A stretch of DNA of 64,000 nucleotides, from NCBI GenBank assembly GCA_023212725.1, contig JALBYF010000007.1, positions 124,001 to 188,000 on the forward strand. Reading direction: 5' to 3'. Within the stretch, counting starts at the first letter, position 1, and each line of letters opens with the position of its first letter. The position numbers and the translations under genes were made by a program. This stretch comes from Tranzscheliella williamsii (Eukaryota > Basidiomycota > Ustilaginomycetes > Ustilaginales > Ustilaginaceae). Shown piece by piece: positions 39,854 through 49,519 of this stretch. A model generated the notes under the pieces. That model was not told the DNA's origin, made no database searches, and saw nothing but the letters and a program-made list of their open reading frames with translations.

Positions 39854-40468
39854 AAGCAGGGGCGCGACCAACAGCACAGGCAGTGTCCAGAAGGCGGAAT
39901 GATCGTAAGAAGAAAGCACTGATGGCGTCAAGAGCCGTGACAAGAATTACTCACCACAACTACCAAACAAATAGAAACAAAAAAAAGGATGAAAAAGAAG
40001 GCAAAAAAAGGCAGGAAAAGGAGAAAGAAATCGGACGGAAAAAGCAGCTGAAAAGACAGTGTTAGATTGCGAGTGGTAACCTGGCCGCGGTTGTGTGGGG
40101 CCCCGCTGAGTGCTGTCTTGGAAGCATGCAAGGCTGAGTCGGCGATGCTGAGACCGACAGCGCTCAGCGCTCAGAAGCACAAACACAGTCAATCGTAATG
40201 CTCGTCCCGCATCTCTCCATGCTGCGGCGCAGAAGCCTCTTTCACCTGTGCATAACACCGCAGCTGCAGCGTCGGTACAGTAAGCCTGTGCTGCCCCCCT
40301 TTTCTGGCCCGAGCAGAGCACCTCCTCCGTCTTCCCTCCCTCCTCCCCCCTCCCTCGTCCGCCTCGTTTTACTTCTAGGTCCCGGCCCCGCTTGCCCCTG
40401 CCAGTTTCCACTCCTTCTTCTCTTAGCGGCTGCTATTCTTGGCGCCACTGTCGATAATCGCTGCCAAG
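39854..40468. promoter_or_regulatory. Divergent promoter region, MET7 / cyclase, with purine-rich tract
   Basis: 615 bp between divergent starts. From about 39966 to 40053 the plus strand is nearly all A and G (AAAAAAGG-type runs), so the MET7 side reads as a poly-pyrimidine (T-rich) tract about 110-200 bp upstream of its ATG; a CT-rich tract (about 40320-40380) lies before the cyclase start. Such tracts are common in fungal promoters and exclude nucleosomes. Confidence 0.6.
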
Positions 40469-42118
40469 ATGGGCGCGGACGACAAGGCCTCCTCCTTGCA
40501 GGCGACTGTGCCAGCTGCAGATGACGACCATGAGGAGCACTCCAGAAGGACGCGTATGTCGTCCATAGCCAAGCGTTTCGCCGGTATGGCCAGTGCTGCG
40601 CCGGCCGAGGCCGCGCAGAAGGCCTCCCACGTTGCCACGGATGCGTCGGAGCAGGTCACCAAGGCGGTCTCGTCGACGCGCCATGCGGCTGCGGCGCAGT
40701 CCGCCGGCCTGCTGCAGGCCATGGCGCTTACCACCAAGACGACTCCGCGCGCCGACAAGAAGCAGTGGTATGACTACGAGTCGCCGCTACACGTACGCCA
40801 GAAGCTGGTCGACTTTGAGTCGCCGCTCCATGCCCGGCGCCGCCTCGCGGCCATCGCCAACCAGCTCGGCCTGGCCACCTCCTCCGCCAAGCAGGCACCC
40901 AGCCTGTCCGCCGCCCTGTCTTCGTCGCCCCAGGCCAGTTCTGCTCAGAAGTGGACGCGTCTGCCCTCGTACAAGGAGCTGCCCTCCCAGGGAGGCTGGC
41001 CCGGCTGCGCATGGGCGGTCTGGGGCCCCGGCGACCAGCTCGGCACCATCAACCTCCTCACCGAAGAGCTGGTGTGCAAAGCCGCCAGGGAAGAAATCAA
41101 GACCGGCAAGACCGTCTCCCTCAACTGGCCGCTCCACTTGCCCGCCGAGCCCTTCTTCCGGCGCAAGGCACTGACGCACAAGCCCTTTGCAAAGGCAGGT
41201 GCTGGGTACGCCAAGAAGAGAGAAGAATACGTGCAGGCGGTCCGGGCCAGAGGCGTCGATGTCGTCAACGAGGGCGAGGATGCGGTGCCGATCAGCGACG
41301 AGATGCTGGAGCTCAACACCCAGAGCGGCTCCCAGTGGGACGGCCTGCGACACTACGGCCACTTGCCGCTCAACGTCTTCTATGGCGGCGCCAGCCGTGC
41401 GAGCATCCAGGACACGTTCCGGGACAGCTCGCCGCAGCCTGTCGACCCGGCTTCGCTCAGCTCGCCCGCAGCGCAGAAACGCAACCATCTGGGCATCCAG
41501 AACCTGGCACAGCACGGCATCTGCGGGCGCGGCGTCCTTTTGGATGTGTTTGAGTATCTCTCGCAGCATGGCTTGTCCGGGGAGCGGCGCGATGGGTACC
41601 AGTGGGATGTGTGGCCCGAGTACGGGCAGGGGAAGGGGTATGATCCGCGCAGCGGGTTCCAGATTACGGTGGGGGATCTGGAGGCGACGGCGCGGGCGCA
41701 GGGGGTGGAGCTGCGGCGAGGGGATGTCCTGTTGGTGCGGACCGGGTTCACGGCGCGCTACTATGCGCTGACGCCCGAGGAGCGCGCGGCATGGGCGGCC
41801 CCCGACGCGCGCGGCCAGCTCGCCTTCGCCGGCATCCAACAGAGCGACGCCATGCGCGCCTTCCTCTGGAACCACCACCTCGCCGCCGTCGCAGCAGACT
41901 CCCCCGCCTTCGAAGCCCTCCCCATCCGCACCGGCGAAACCATGCTCCACGAGACCCTCCTCGCCATGTGGGGCATGCCCATCGGCGAACTCTTCGACCT
42001 CGAATCCCTCGCCACCACCTGCCACTCCCTCCACCGCTACTCGTTCTACTTTGCCTCCTGGCCCCTCAACCTCCACGGCGGCATCGCCAGCACCGCCAAC
42101 GCCAGCGCCACCTTCTAG
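40469..42118 (+). CDS. Cyclase-family (kynurenine formamidase-like) hydrolase
   Basis: 549 residues from the ATG at 40469. The first about 170 residues are Ala-rich and helical or disordered. The catalytic region begins at about 177 with LPSYKELPSQGGWPGCAWAV, WGPGDQLGTINLLTEELV, then TQSGSQWDGLRHYGH, GRGVLLDVFEYL and RRGDVLLVRTGFT. These match the 'cyclase'/metal-dependent hydrolase family (SWISS-2 fold), but the metal motif H-x-G-T-H-x-D appears as TQSGSQWDGLRH, the variant seen in large fungal members. The reaction is unknown; relatives hydrolyse amides or esters such as N-formylkynurenine. Probably cytosolic. Converges on GCN20 (200 bp). The codon switch near 41790 is very clear. Confidence 0.8.
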   Translation: MGADDKASSLQATVPAADDDHEEHSRRTRMSSIAKRFAGMASAAPAEAAQKASHVATDASEQVTKAVSSTRHAAAAQSAGLLQAMALTTKTTPRADKKQWYDYESPLHVRQKLVDFESPLHARRRLAAIANQLGLATSSAKQAPSLSAALSSSPQASSAQKWTRLPSYKELPSQGGWPGCAWAVWGPGDQLGTINLLTEELVCKAAREEIKTGKTVSLNWPLHLPAEPFFRRKALTHKPFAKAGAGYAKKREEYVQAVRARGVDVVNEGEDAVPISDEMLELNTQSGSQWDGLRHYGHLPLNVFYGGASRASIQDTFRDSSPQPVDPASLSSPAAQKRNHLGIQNLAQHGICGRGVLLDVFEYLSQHGLSGERRDGYQWDVWPEYGQGKGYDPRSGFQITVGDLEATARAQGVELRRGDVLLVRTGFTARYYALTPEERAAWAAPDARGQLAFAGIQQSDAMRAFLWNHHLAAVAADSPAFEALPIRTGETMLHETLLAMWGMPIGELFDLESLATTCHSLHRYSFYFASWPLNLHGGIASTANASATF

Positions 42119-42276
42119 CCCAGCCCCGCCATCCCTGCCGCCCTATCCCACCATTCACGTGCCCCCTTTCTCAACTACATGTACGGTAACACGAACGCGA
42201 TATCTGTGCTGCGAATACCTAGCATGCCGCATCGATAGAGGGAAGAGCACAGGTGAGCAACGGCAGGGGAAAAAGA

Positions 42277-42345
42277 CTAAGGCTTGGCCTTGTCCTTGTC
42301 TTTGTCCTTGAAAAAAGGCTAAGGCTTGGCCTTGTCCTTGTTCTT
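42277..42345 (-). repeat. Tandem duplication covering the GCN20 stop codon
   Basis: Two copies of about 25 bp (CTAAGGCTTGGCCTTGTCCT on the plus strand, at about 42277 and 42319) separated by 17 bp. Both contain the minus-strand words for K-D-K-A-K-P-stop. Reading in frame past the stop at 42319 gives 13 residues (P-F-F, then a Lys/Asp tail) before a second TAG at 42277. Confidence 0.9.
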
Positions 42346-44613
42346 GGAAAGGATGATACGCTTGTACTCGGCGACGTCGCCGGGGAACTTTTCCACCTTG
42401 CCGTCGTCGACCACCCAGAGCTCCTCGAGGCAGTTGTGGATAAAGGTTTCGTCGTGCGAGATGCAGATGACGCCGCCGTTGAACTTTTTGATGGCCTCGC
42501 AGAGGGCGTCCAGACCCTCGGTGTCGAGGTGATTTGTCGGCTCGTCGAGCAGGAGGACGTGCGGCCGCATCATCGAGATGTGCGCAAACGCGACACGCGA
42601 CTTCTGACCTCCGGAGAGCGTCGCGATCTTTTGTAGCCCCGTCATGCCCTTGATACCAAACGCACCCAGGTGGGAGCGGTACTCCTGCTCCGTTTTTCCC
42701 GGATACTTGGACTGGAGGAACGTCACCGGGTTGGCCGTCAGATCCAGCTGGTCGATGTGATGCTGCGAAAAGAAGCCCACCCTCAGGCGCGGGTTGCGCT
42801 TCTGTTCGCCCTTGAGCGGCGAAATCTCGCCCATCAGCAGCTTCATCAGCGTCGACTTGCCCGCGCCGTTCGGTCCGACCACGGCAACACGGCTCTGCTG
42901 CGTAATGTCGAAATCGACGCCCTTGAGCAGCAGCCTCTGAGGTGTGTAGCCGAACGAGACATCGCTGATCTGCAGCAACGGCAGCGGCAGCTTGTCCGTC
43001 TCGGGAAGTCGGAAGTGCACGACATCCTCGTCCTCGGGAGGCTCAAGGTTCGGCAGCTTCTCCAGCTGCTTGATCTTGCTCTGCGCCTGAGCAGCGCGGT
43101 TGGCATTGACTCTCCATCGATCGATGAAGGCCTGCAGCTGCGCCCGCTGCATCTGGTTCGCTTCGTACTCGCGCTGCTGGTTCCGTCGACGCTCTTCTCG
43201 GGTCTGGTAGAACTGATCGAAATTACCCTTGTAGTAGTCCAGCCTCTCGCTGTGCATGTGGATGATGTCGGTAGCGACACGGTTGAGGAAGGCTCGGTCG
43301 TGGGAGACTACCAACAGGGTGCCCGTGTACTCGTTTACGAAGTAGTCTTCCAGCCAGGCCAGAGCGTTGAGGTCGAGATGGTTCGACGGTTCGTCGAGCA
43401 TGAGCAGGTCCGGCTTGCAGAACAGCGCACGTGCCAAGGCGAGGCGCATACGCCACCCGCCTGAAAACTGTTTGGTAGCCTTGTTCTGGTCATCGCCTTT
43501 GACGCCAAGACCACTGAGGAGGGCGGCGGCTCGCGAAGGTCCGGTCTCGGCCTCCATGTCGATGAGCTTGGCCTGTACTTCGCCGAGCCGGGAAGAGAGC
43601 TCCTCTCGCTTGATCTCTCGCTGCCGAGTCGGCATATCCACGGCAGATCCTCGCGACAGGCCGGCTGTCGCAGCGTCCTCGTCCTCCCCTTCGGCAGCGG
43701 CGGTGGCAGCGGCGTTGGCTGCGGCCACAGCAGTAGCAGCCGAGTCTTCCAGCTTCTGCAGCTCGGCATTGATCTCGGCCTCTTCTTGCATGAGCTTCTC
43801 TCGCCATACGTCCGCCCTGAGTACACTCTCAATGGCCGTAGTGTCGTCACCGGTAATCTCCTGCTCGACATAGAGAATGGAGATATAGGTGGGGATGGGG
43901 ATCTCTCGAAGGGCCATATTGCGAAGTAAGGTAGATTTACCAACACCGTTTCTGCCAATGAGACCGGCACGTCGGCCAGCTTTGATGGTAATGGTAGCGT
44001 TGGAGAGAATCCGGTTGCTGCCAAAGTTGACGTCGATATTGGGCAGATGGATGTCTTTGTTCTTGCCCTTGTTCCCGACCGTCTCGAGAGGGTTGACCTT
44101 GAGGAAGAGCTCCTCGTAACTCGCTTGCTGTTTAGACTGTTGAACGAGGCGGCTCGACTCGTAAAGATCACGCTGGGCACGTTTGGCGAGCTTGGCACGC
44201 GTCTTGGACTCCTGCTTCTCGAGCTTCTTGACGTCCACAGTGGATCGGTTCTGCTTGCTCTTGCCGAGTGCGATGTCGACACCTCCGGCCGACTCAAAGC
44301 CCTGGGTGCGCGAGATTTCGGTGTTGCGCATGTCGATGACCTTGTCGAGACGTGTGAGGCCAGACTGCGCGGCCTCGGCATCGGTGGGAAGCTTGGACTG
44401 GATAATCTCGAGGAGCTTGGGAAGCAAAGATGAGACGTGTTTAGAGGAAGAGGGATCCGAAATGCAAGCCGACTCGATCATGGGCTTGACGACTGTTTCG
44501 AAGAGGTCTTCCGACGGATCGTCGGCGGCATCGTTGATGTATCCATCGAGATAATCAACGACGGGGTCGTCCAGATTGGGCAGTGCCGACCTTATCAGTG
44601 TTGCTGCCGCCAT
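42319..44613 (-). CDS. GCN20: ABC-F protein Gcn20
   Basis: 764 residues from the ATG at 44613 (MAAATLIRSALPNLDDPVVD), close to yeast Gcn20 (752). The N-terminal about 190 residues are the eEF3-related Gcn1-binding segment. Two ABC domains without membrane segments follow: first with GRNGVGKST, QFSGGWRMRLALARAL and LLMLDEPSNHLD; second with GPNGAGKST, LSGGQKSRVAFAHIS and VLLLDEPTNHLD. A charged linker helix (REERRRNQQREYEANQMQRA) joins them. With Gcn1 it relays uncharged tRNA signals on ribosomes to the kinase Gcn2 in the cytosol. The C-terminus is Lys-rich (SKNKDKAKP) and lies in a short tandem duplication. Divergent from MCR1 (417 bp). Confidence 0.95.
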   Translation of the reverse strand: MAAATLIRSALPNLDDPVVDYLDGYINDAADDPSEDLFETVVKPMIESACISDPSSSKHVSSLLPKLLEIIQSKLPTDAEAAQSGLTRLDKVIDMRNTEISRTQGFESAGGVDIALGKSKQNRSTVDVKKLEKQESKTRAKLAKRAQRDLYESSRLVQQSKQQASYEELFLKVNPLETVGNKGKNKDIHLPNIDVNFGSNRILSNATITIKAGRRAGLIGRNGVGKSTLLRNMALREIPIPTYISILYVEQEITGDDTTAIESVLRADVWREKLMQEEAEINAELQKLEDSAATAVAAANAAATAAAEGEDEDAATAGLSRGSAVDMPTRQREIKREELSSRLGEVQAKLIDMEAETGPSRAAALLSGLGVKGDDQNKATKQFSGGWRMRLALARALFCKPDLLMLDEPSNHLDLNALAWLEDYFVNEYTGTLLVVSHDRAFLNRVATDIIHMHSERLDYYKGNFDQFYQTREERRRNQQREYEANQMQRAQLQAFIDRWRVNANRAAQAQSKIKQLEKLPNLEPPEDEDVVHFRLPETDKLPLPLLQISDVSFGYTPQRLLLKGVDFDITQQSRVAVVGPNGAGKSTLMKLLMGEISPLKGEQKRNPRLRVGFFSQHHIDQLDLTANPVTFLQSKYPGKTEQEYRSHLGAFGIKGMTGLQKIATLSGGQKSRVAFAHISMMRPHVLLLDEPTNHLDTEGLDALCEAIKKFNGGVICISHDETFIHNCLEELWVVDDGKVEKFPGDVAEYKRIILSKNKDKAKP

Positions 44614-45030
44614 GATGCCGTGTGTAGCTGTGCAAGAAGAGTTGCGAAAAGCAGACGGGAGGTATGGGAAGCGAGTAAGCTCATGGAAGAGCCAAAGCCT
44701 TCTCCCGCTGGCGAACTCAGCCGCGCGAAGAAATACCAAAGTTGCCACCACCGCTCGGATCCGAAGGCTGCGCTAACTCTAACACAGAAGCCGTTTATAG
44801 ATGTTAGATTGACCACCTTGTTTCACTAACGTAGAAGAAGCGATCAGCTCTAAAATGGGGCGGAAAGTAGAAAATCCCGTTCGGACGGCAGAGGAAGGCC
44901 GTGCGCCGTCGTAATGTGAATCGTAAGTCACAGTAGATCCTCCTGTCATCTGGTTGCGTTCCTCTCTCATCCCCGTCATCTCGCCCAGACAAGCCCACCT
45001 GCTTGCCACAATAGCTCAACAGTAGACGAA
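44614..45030. promoter_or_regulatory. Divergent promoter region, GCN20 / MCR1
   Basis: 417 bp between two divergent starts, both promoters included. No exon, repeat or RNA gene seen. Confidence 0.55.
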
Positions 45031-46176
45031 ATGTTTATTCGACCTGCACTGACTTCTTCGCTCGGCCAGGCAGCCCGATCCGGCCTGCGATCGCAGGCTC
45101 CGGCGGCTCGACACTATGCCACCGAGGCGGGCAAGCCTTCCGGCGGATCAAACCTACCGCTCTTCCTGTCTCTTGGCGGTGTTGCTGGGCTTGGTGCCTG
45201 GTACGCCCTGGGCGGATTTGACGACGCCAAGAAGCCGGCTAACAAGATTCAGGAGGCGGGCACGGATGCCGCCGACAAGGCCAAGGGCTTCGAGCAGGGG
45301 GCTCTGAACAAGGATCAGTTCGTCGAATTCACTTTGAAGGAAGTCAAGCCCTACAACCATGATTCTGCTACGTAAGTGAAGAAATGCGCCGCTTTGCTGT
45401 TGCGAAGGCAGATGGCTGCGGAAAGTGGAAGTTGCTGATGTCCATTCGCTCTTGTTCCGCTCGATAGCTACGTGTTTGACCTGCCTGACAACCAGAAGCC
45501 CGGAATGAGGGTGGCCTCCGCCGTTGTTGTCAAGGCCGCTGACGGGGGCTGCAAGGACGACAAGGGAAACGACGTGATCCGACCCTACACGCCGGTTACC
45601 TCTCCTGACGTAGCTGGTCACATCGACTTCCTGATCAAGAGATACCCGAACGGGCTGATGACGAACTACATCCACTCCATGAAGCCAGGAGACAAGCTGG
45701 CGATCAAGGGACCGATCGCCAAGTTCCCATACACTGCGAACCAGTTTGAGGAGATTGGCCTGATCGCCGGCGGCTCAGGGATCACGCCCATGTGGCAGGT
45801 GATGCAAGCGATTGCCTCGAACCCGGCAGACAAGACCAAGGTGACACTGGTCTACACCAACAGGACGGAAAAGGACATTCTGCTGAGGGAAGAGTTTGAC
45901 AAGCTTGCCAAGACCGACGAGCGATTCAAGGTGATCTACGGTCTGGACACGATGCCCAAGGGCTTTAAGGGCTTCGAAGGATATGTCAACTCGGACGTTG
46001 CCACCAAGCTGCTGCCGAAGCCGGAGCTGGGCCAAAAGACCAAGATCTTTGTCTGTGGTCCTCCCGGCCAGGTGGAGGCGATCAGCGGTGGAAAGGGACC
46101 CAAGGGAAGCCAGGGCGAGCTGAAGGGCTTACTCGCCCAGCTGGGCTACGAGGCCGACCAAGTCTACAAATTCTGA
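45031..46176 (+). CDS. MCR1: Mitochondrial NADH-cytochrome b5 reductase Mcr1
   Basis: Two exons, 45031..45371 and 45468..46176 (GTAAGT...ATAG), 349 residues. The N-terminus (MFIRPALTSSLGQAARSGLR) is a matrix-type presequence without acids; it is followed by a single hydrophobic stretch LPLFLSLGGVAGLGAWYAL, as in Mcr1, whose two forms reach the outer membrane and intermembrane space. The FAD domain carries RPYTPVTS, the NADH domain GLIAGGSGITPMWQVMQAI and a FVCGPPGQ motif. The protein passes electrons from NADH to cytochrome b5 and to the D-erythroascorbyl radical, and supports sterol synthesis. Length compares with about 300 in yeast because of a longer linker. Codons are of the highly expressed type with no 3' switch. 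Confidence 0.96.
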
Positions 46177-47599
46177 TCCTCATCCCCTCCCGTACTTTGG
46201 ACCTTTGGAATACATACTCATACTGGATCGGCATGAGCGTGGCCCGATCGATCGATCTAGTAATCGCGCTTTAACACAGCTCGGTTGGTCACTTCAAGGA
46301 TGGTGATTGTGAAGTTATCTCGTGATGTGTGATGGATTGGACCTTCCTGTTCGGGCGAAAAAGACGCGTCAGATCAGGGGTTTTCTGCAGGACTGCGCCT
46401 CGCCTAGAAGATGAACAGGCTGATGATCAGCCATTTGGCACGTCCAGCTCTGCCTGCTTACCTTGGCACTACCCTTGCCTACTGCCTGCCACTACCCTGC
46501 TTGCTGTCTGCCACTACGCTGCCTGCTGGCCCCCCCGAACAGCCCTAGCCATTCGCTTACCGACGTAGTGGCATGAACAGAGCCAATACCGCTACGAGGG
46601 AGCGGGGAAAGGCAGCACGCACGCACGCTAAAGGTGACAGCTGACACCCTCCTGAGCTAAAGCCTCTTTCTTTCGCGAGATCACTAGCACGCTTGAATCG
46701 CAGCTTCTCATTGTCATGGGCGAGTGCCGTTTTTAGGTGGAGTGTGACGGCCGCAGGGAAGAGAGCATAAGCTGTGGGTAAGACTGGAGCAACTCCGCTT
46801 CCAATCTCCATTGTACTGCGCCGAGGGACGCTCTGGAGCGGGAGTCGAAAAAAACAGCAGTGTTTGGCATACTCCTGCAGCTTGATGTTGTACAGCTGCA
46901 TACTCCTCAACACCGACCTAAGACACCGACTCTGGCAGTCCCGCCCTTTTGGGACACTCGCACAGCTTGACCTGCTCAACATCTCGTCGTTGTGTCACGA
47001 TGCGCAGCACAACACCAGTCTGTCATCCCGCATCAACACCGCCAGTCGCTGCTGCTACTTAGGCCGCTCCAAGGAGGGGTCTGGGCGGGAGAGGCTAAGG
47101 TAGCCTAGGGTTAGGCGCTTAAGCGATGGTAGCGGCGGCAGAACGACAAGCTGCCAAGCCAAGCGAAGCACTCGATCGATCCGGTAGAGTTCAGCCCATT
47201 CATCCCTCTACTTTGGCCCGCTCTACCTCGGCCTGCCTTTTTCGGCAGCTCGGTTCTGCAGCGTCGATCCTCCTCTGCCCTTCCTGGCCCTCTACGCTCA
47301 ACCTGACCTGCCTGTCCGCTCACCCCTGCTAGTGCTCTGCTGGGACCCCTCCCGCCTCGGTTCGTGCTGGTCCTCTTTTCCGCTGCTTGCTGTTGATGCG
47401 CTTGTCGCCCCGTTTACTAGCCAGCCGCATCCAACCATATATACGTTTCCTCTCATCTTGGCCCCCTTCACTTCGCTTGCTCCTTACGCTCCCTTCTGTG
47501 TCTTTTGCCGATTTTGCCATCTGACCATACGTGGCCATCACTTCTGCCGGCCTAGCGAGTTCATCCCTTGTTTGGTCTCCTTCCACTTCGCACGCCACG
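46177..47599. other. Long intergenic region between MCR1 and the 575-residue gene
   Basis: 1423 bp between two plus-strand genes. It contains a degenerate repeat around CTGCCACTAC/CTGCCTGC (46448-46535). Pyrimidine-rich stretches from about 47215 to 47595 mark the probable leader of the next gene. No supported exon or RNA gene; an unrecognised non-coding RNA cannot be excluded. Confidence 0.5.
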
Positions 47600-49327
47600 A
47601 TGCCGGGAGTCTCCAAGAAACCTTCTACGTCTGCGGCCGTCGCTGCGTCTCCACACGGTTCACCGCGCAAAAAGTCGGTCGCGCTGGCGGAGAACCCGCA
47701 TGTATCTGCGTTCCTGTCGCCCAAGTCGCGCATCTTTACGGGCGGCCATGCCTACGGGGGTGGCGATCCGCTACACTCGGCGCCGCCGCCCGAGCAGCGA
47801 GGCGCGCCTGTACGCCAGCAGGCTGCCGCGCCCGCGCACTCAGCAGAAACGCGCGAAGGGCTTTCGATTGCGGGCAAGCAGTTGACGCCGGACGAGGTGG
47901 CGCAGAAGATCGCCTCAATGCTCAAGCCGGGCCCGCCCTTCTTCTCGCGCGTCTCCAACGCCGACCTGATCGACTTTATCGCCGACGCGAGTATCATGAA
48001 CTGCGACCAACTGCGCGAGCAGGCAGCGCAGGTGCATGCCAAGAAGCTCGCCTCGCGTGCCACCGCTGCATTTGTCCCCTCGGGCACCGTCGCGCGCCGC
48101 GTTGCCGCCGACGAGAAGTGGACTGGCGTCGGGACCGTCTGGAGCTCGCTCGAGGCGCTTCCTGCTGGCAGCGCGTGGGCGCGCATCCCAGGTACCCCTG
48201 CCACGCCTGCCGGCACGCTCGACACCGCCCCGCGCGTGCAGGATGACGGCCTCTGGAACGCCCTCACCCTCTCCTGCGACCTGGAATGCACCGCCGTCGA
48301 GGTGGCCCGTTCCGTCGTCGTCCCCACCCATGTCCTCGCGGAAAGCCACTACTTCAACGGCAACGCACAGGCGCTTTACAACGACATTGGCGCCGGTGTC
48401 AAGTACAAGTTCGAAACACTCGTATCGGGCGGCAAGGCAAGCTCGGCCGGCGGCATTGGCTCAGTGAAGACGTCGCCGAGCCACCTGGCGCTCTCAGCGT
48501 ACACGGACCCGCGCGCAGGAGAGCAGCTAGGCGCGCTGCAATTCGAGTGGCCGAGCTGGATGCCGTGGGTGCACAAGAAGAAAGCGGCGGGCGATACGCC
48601 GGCGCCGGCGCCGGACGCGGATGCGGGCGGGCAGAAGCGGGTGTGGATCCCGTCGACGAGCAAGGTCTCGCTGCACGCGAGCTGGTGGGGGTACAGTCTG
48701 TACCTGCCGAAGTCGGTGCTGGCCAGCCTCGACGGCGACGTGGACGAGGCCGAAAAGGTCGCCAATATGATCAACCGCTGCCTGACGTACATGCTCGACA
48801 ACATCCCCGCCGGGCTCCCGGCCGCCTTCGCCGCCGTTGTCACCGTGCTCCGCGCGATCGCGCCCACCACCGGTTACATCAGCACCTTCATCGGCTGGAG
48901 CTGGGACACTATCAAGTCGTTCGACAAGGGCCAGGGCATCGTTCTCTCGGCCACCTGGATCCTTCCCGTCGCCCTCCTCCCCCGCGCCTGGGATGCGCCC
49001 CTCCCCGCCGACAACCCAGCCCCCACCCCCGCTCCTGCTCCGGCTCCGGCTTCCGAACCCGCACCTGCTCCCGCACCCGCACCCGCACCCGCCCAGCCCG
49101 CCGAACCCGTCTCCCAGGCCCAGGCGGATACCGCCGCGCCCGCGCCCGCTCCCGGTGCCGCGCCAGCGCTGGACGACCCGGACCTCACCGCGCCGCCCGC
49201 CAACGACACAACGCACGCCGTCTACCCGGGCGACGCACTCGGCCGCGCCGGCGACCCCACCACCTCGGCTCCGATGGGCAACACACCCGCCCCCGCCAAC
49301 CAAGTCCCCATCGACGCCGAGTCCTAG
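47600..49327 (+). CDS. Unrecognised 575-residue protein with Pro/Ala-repeat C-terminus
   Basis: 575 residues from the ATG at 47600 (MPGVSKKPSTSAAVAASPHG); no ATG lies upstream in frame. Residues 1-100 are disordered and basic (SPRKKS). From about 110 to 480 the sequence looks folded: SMLKPGPPFFSRVSNADLIDF, LWNALTLSCDLECTAVEVAR, VSLHASWWGYSLYLPKSVLA, MLDNIPAGLPAAFAAVVTVL and GYISTFIGWSWDTIKSFDKG. The two short apolar stretches (AAFAAVVTVLRAIAP and GIVLSATWILPVALLP) are possible membrane-associated helices. The last about 100 residues are Pro/Ala repeats (PAPAPAP). I recognise no domain. Two Trp-rich motifs (WPSWMPWV; ASWWGYSLYL) may help profile searches. It converges on UBP3 (192 bp). Confidence 0.8.
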   Translation: MPGVSKKPSTSAAVAASPHGSPRKKSVALAENPHVSAFLSPKSRIFTGGHAYGGGDPLHSAPPPEQRGAPVRQQAAAPAHSAETREGLSIAGKQLTPDEVAQKIASMLKPGPPFFSRVSNADLIDFIADASIMNCDQLREQAAQVHAKKLASRATAAFVPSGTVARRVAADEKWTGVGTVWSSLEALPAGSAWARIPGTPATPAGTLDTAPRVQDDGLWNALTLSCDLECTAVEVARSVVVPTHVLAESHYFNGNAQALYNDIGAGVKYKFETLVSGGKASSAGGIGSVKTSPSHLALSAYTDPRAGEQLGALQFEWPSWMPWVHKKKAAGDTPAPAPDADAGGQKRVWIPSTSKVSLHASWWGYSLYLPKSVLASLDGDVDEAEKVANMINRCLTYMLDNIPAGLPAAFAAVVTVLRAIAPTTGYISTFIGWSWDTIKSFDKGQGIVLSATWILPVALLPRAWDAPLPADNPAPTPAPAPAPASEPAPAPAPAPAPAQPAEPVSQAQADTAAPAPAPGAAPALDDPDLTAPPANDTTHAVYPGDALGRAGDPTTSAPMGNTPAPANQVPIDAES

Positions 49328-49519
49328 CCTTCACCCCCTTTCGCATCCCGCCGTTCGCTGCGAACCCAGTCCCGCTGTGCATTTCGACCTGTGGCGTGCG
49401 TCTGCCATGCGTGTGACGAGGCGAGAGAAGGGGCATTGCAGAAGCGACTAGGAAATACAATGAGTGCGGGCAGGCAGAGCGGGGTACATGCAGGGAGGTG
49501 AGGGCCGGCCACGCCTAGG

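Noticed and set aside
37655..39922. Very long plus-strand frame across the SLC26 3' end and antisense to MET7
   Set aside because: It is a consequence of GC-rich third positions; the translated product is low complexity and both underlying genes are clear on their own frames.
40787..42076. Minus-strand frame antisense to the cyclase gene
   Set aside because: Product is Gly/Arg/Glu-rich without domain signature; the sense frame carries a recognisable family.
46557..46982. Open frame in the MCR1 downstream spacer
   Set aside because: No domain, no codon bias, Cys/Leu/Ser composition typical of random reading of this spacer.
49020..49110. CCCGCACCCGCA repeats near the end of the 575-residue gene considered as a minisatellite array of its own
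   Set aside because: It is a coding Pro/Ala repeat explained by the protein; described there.
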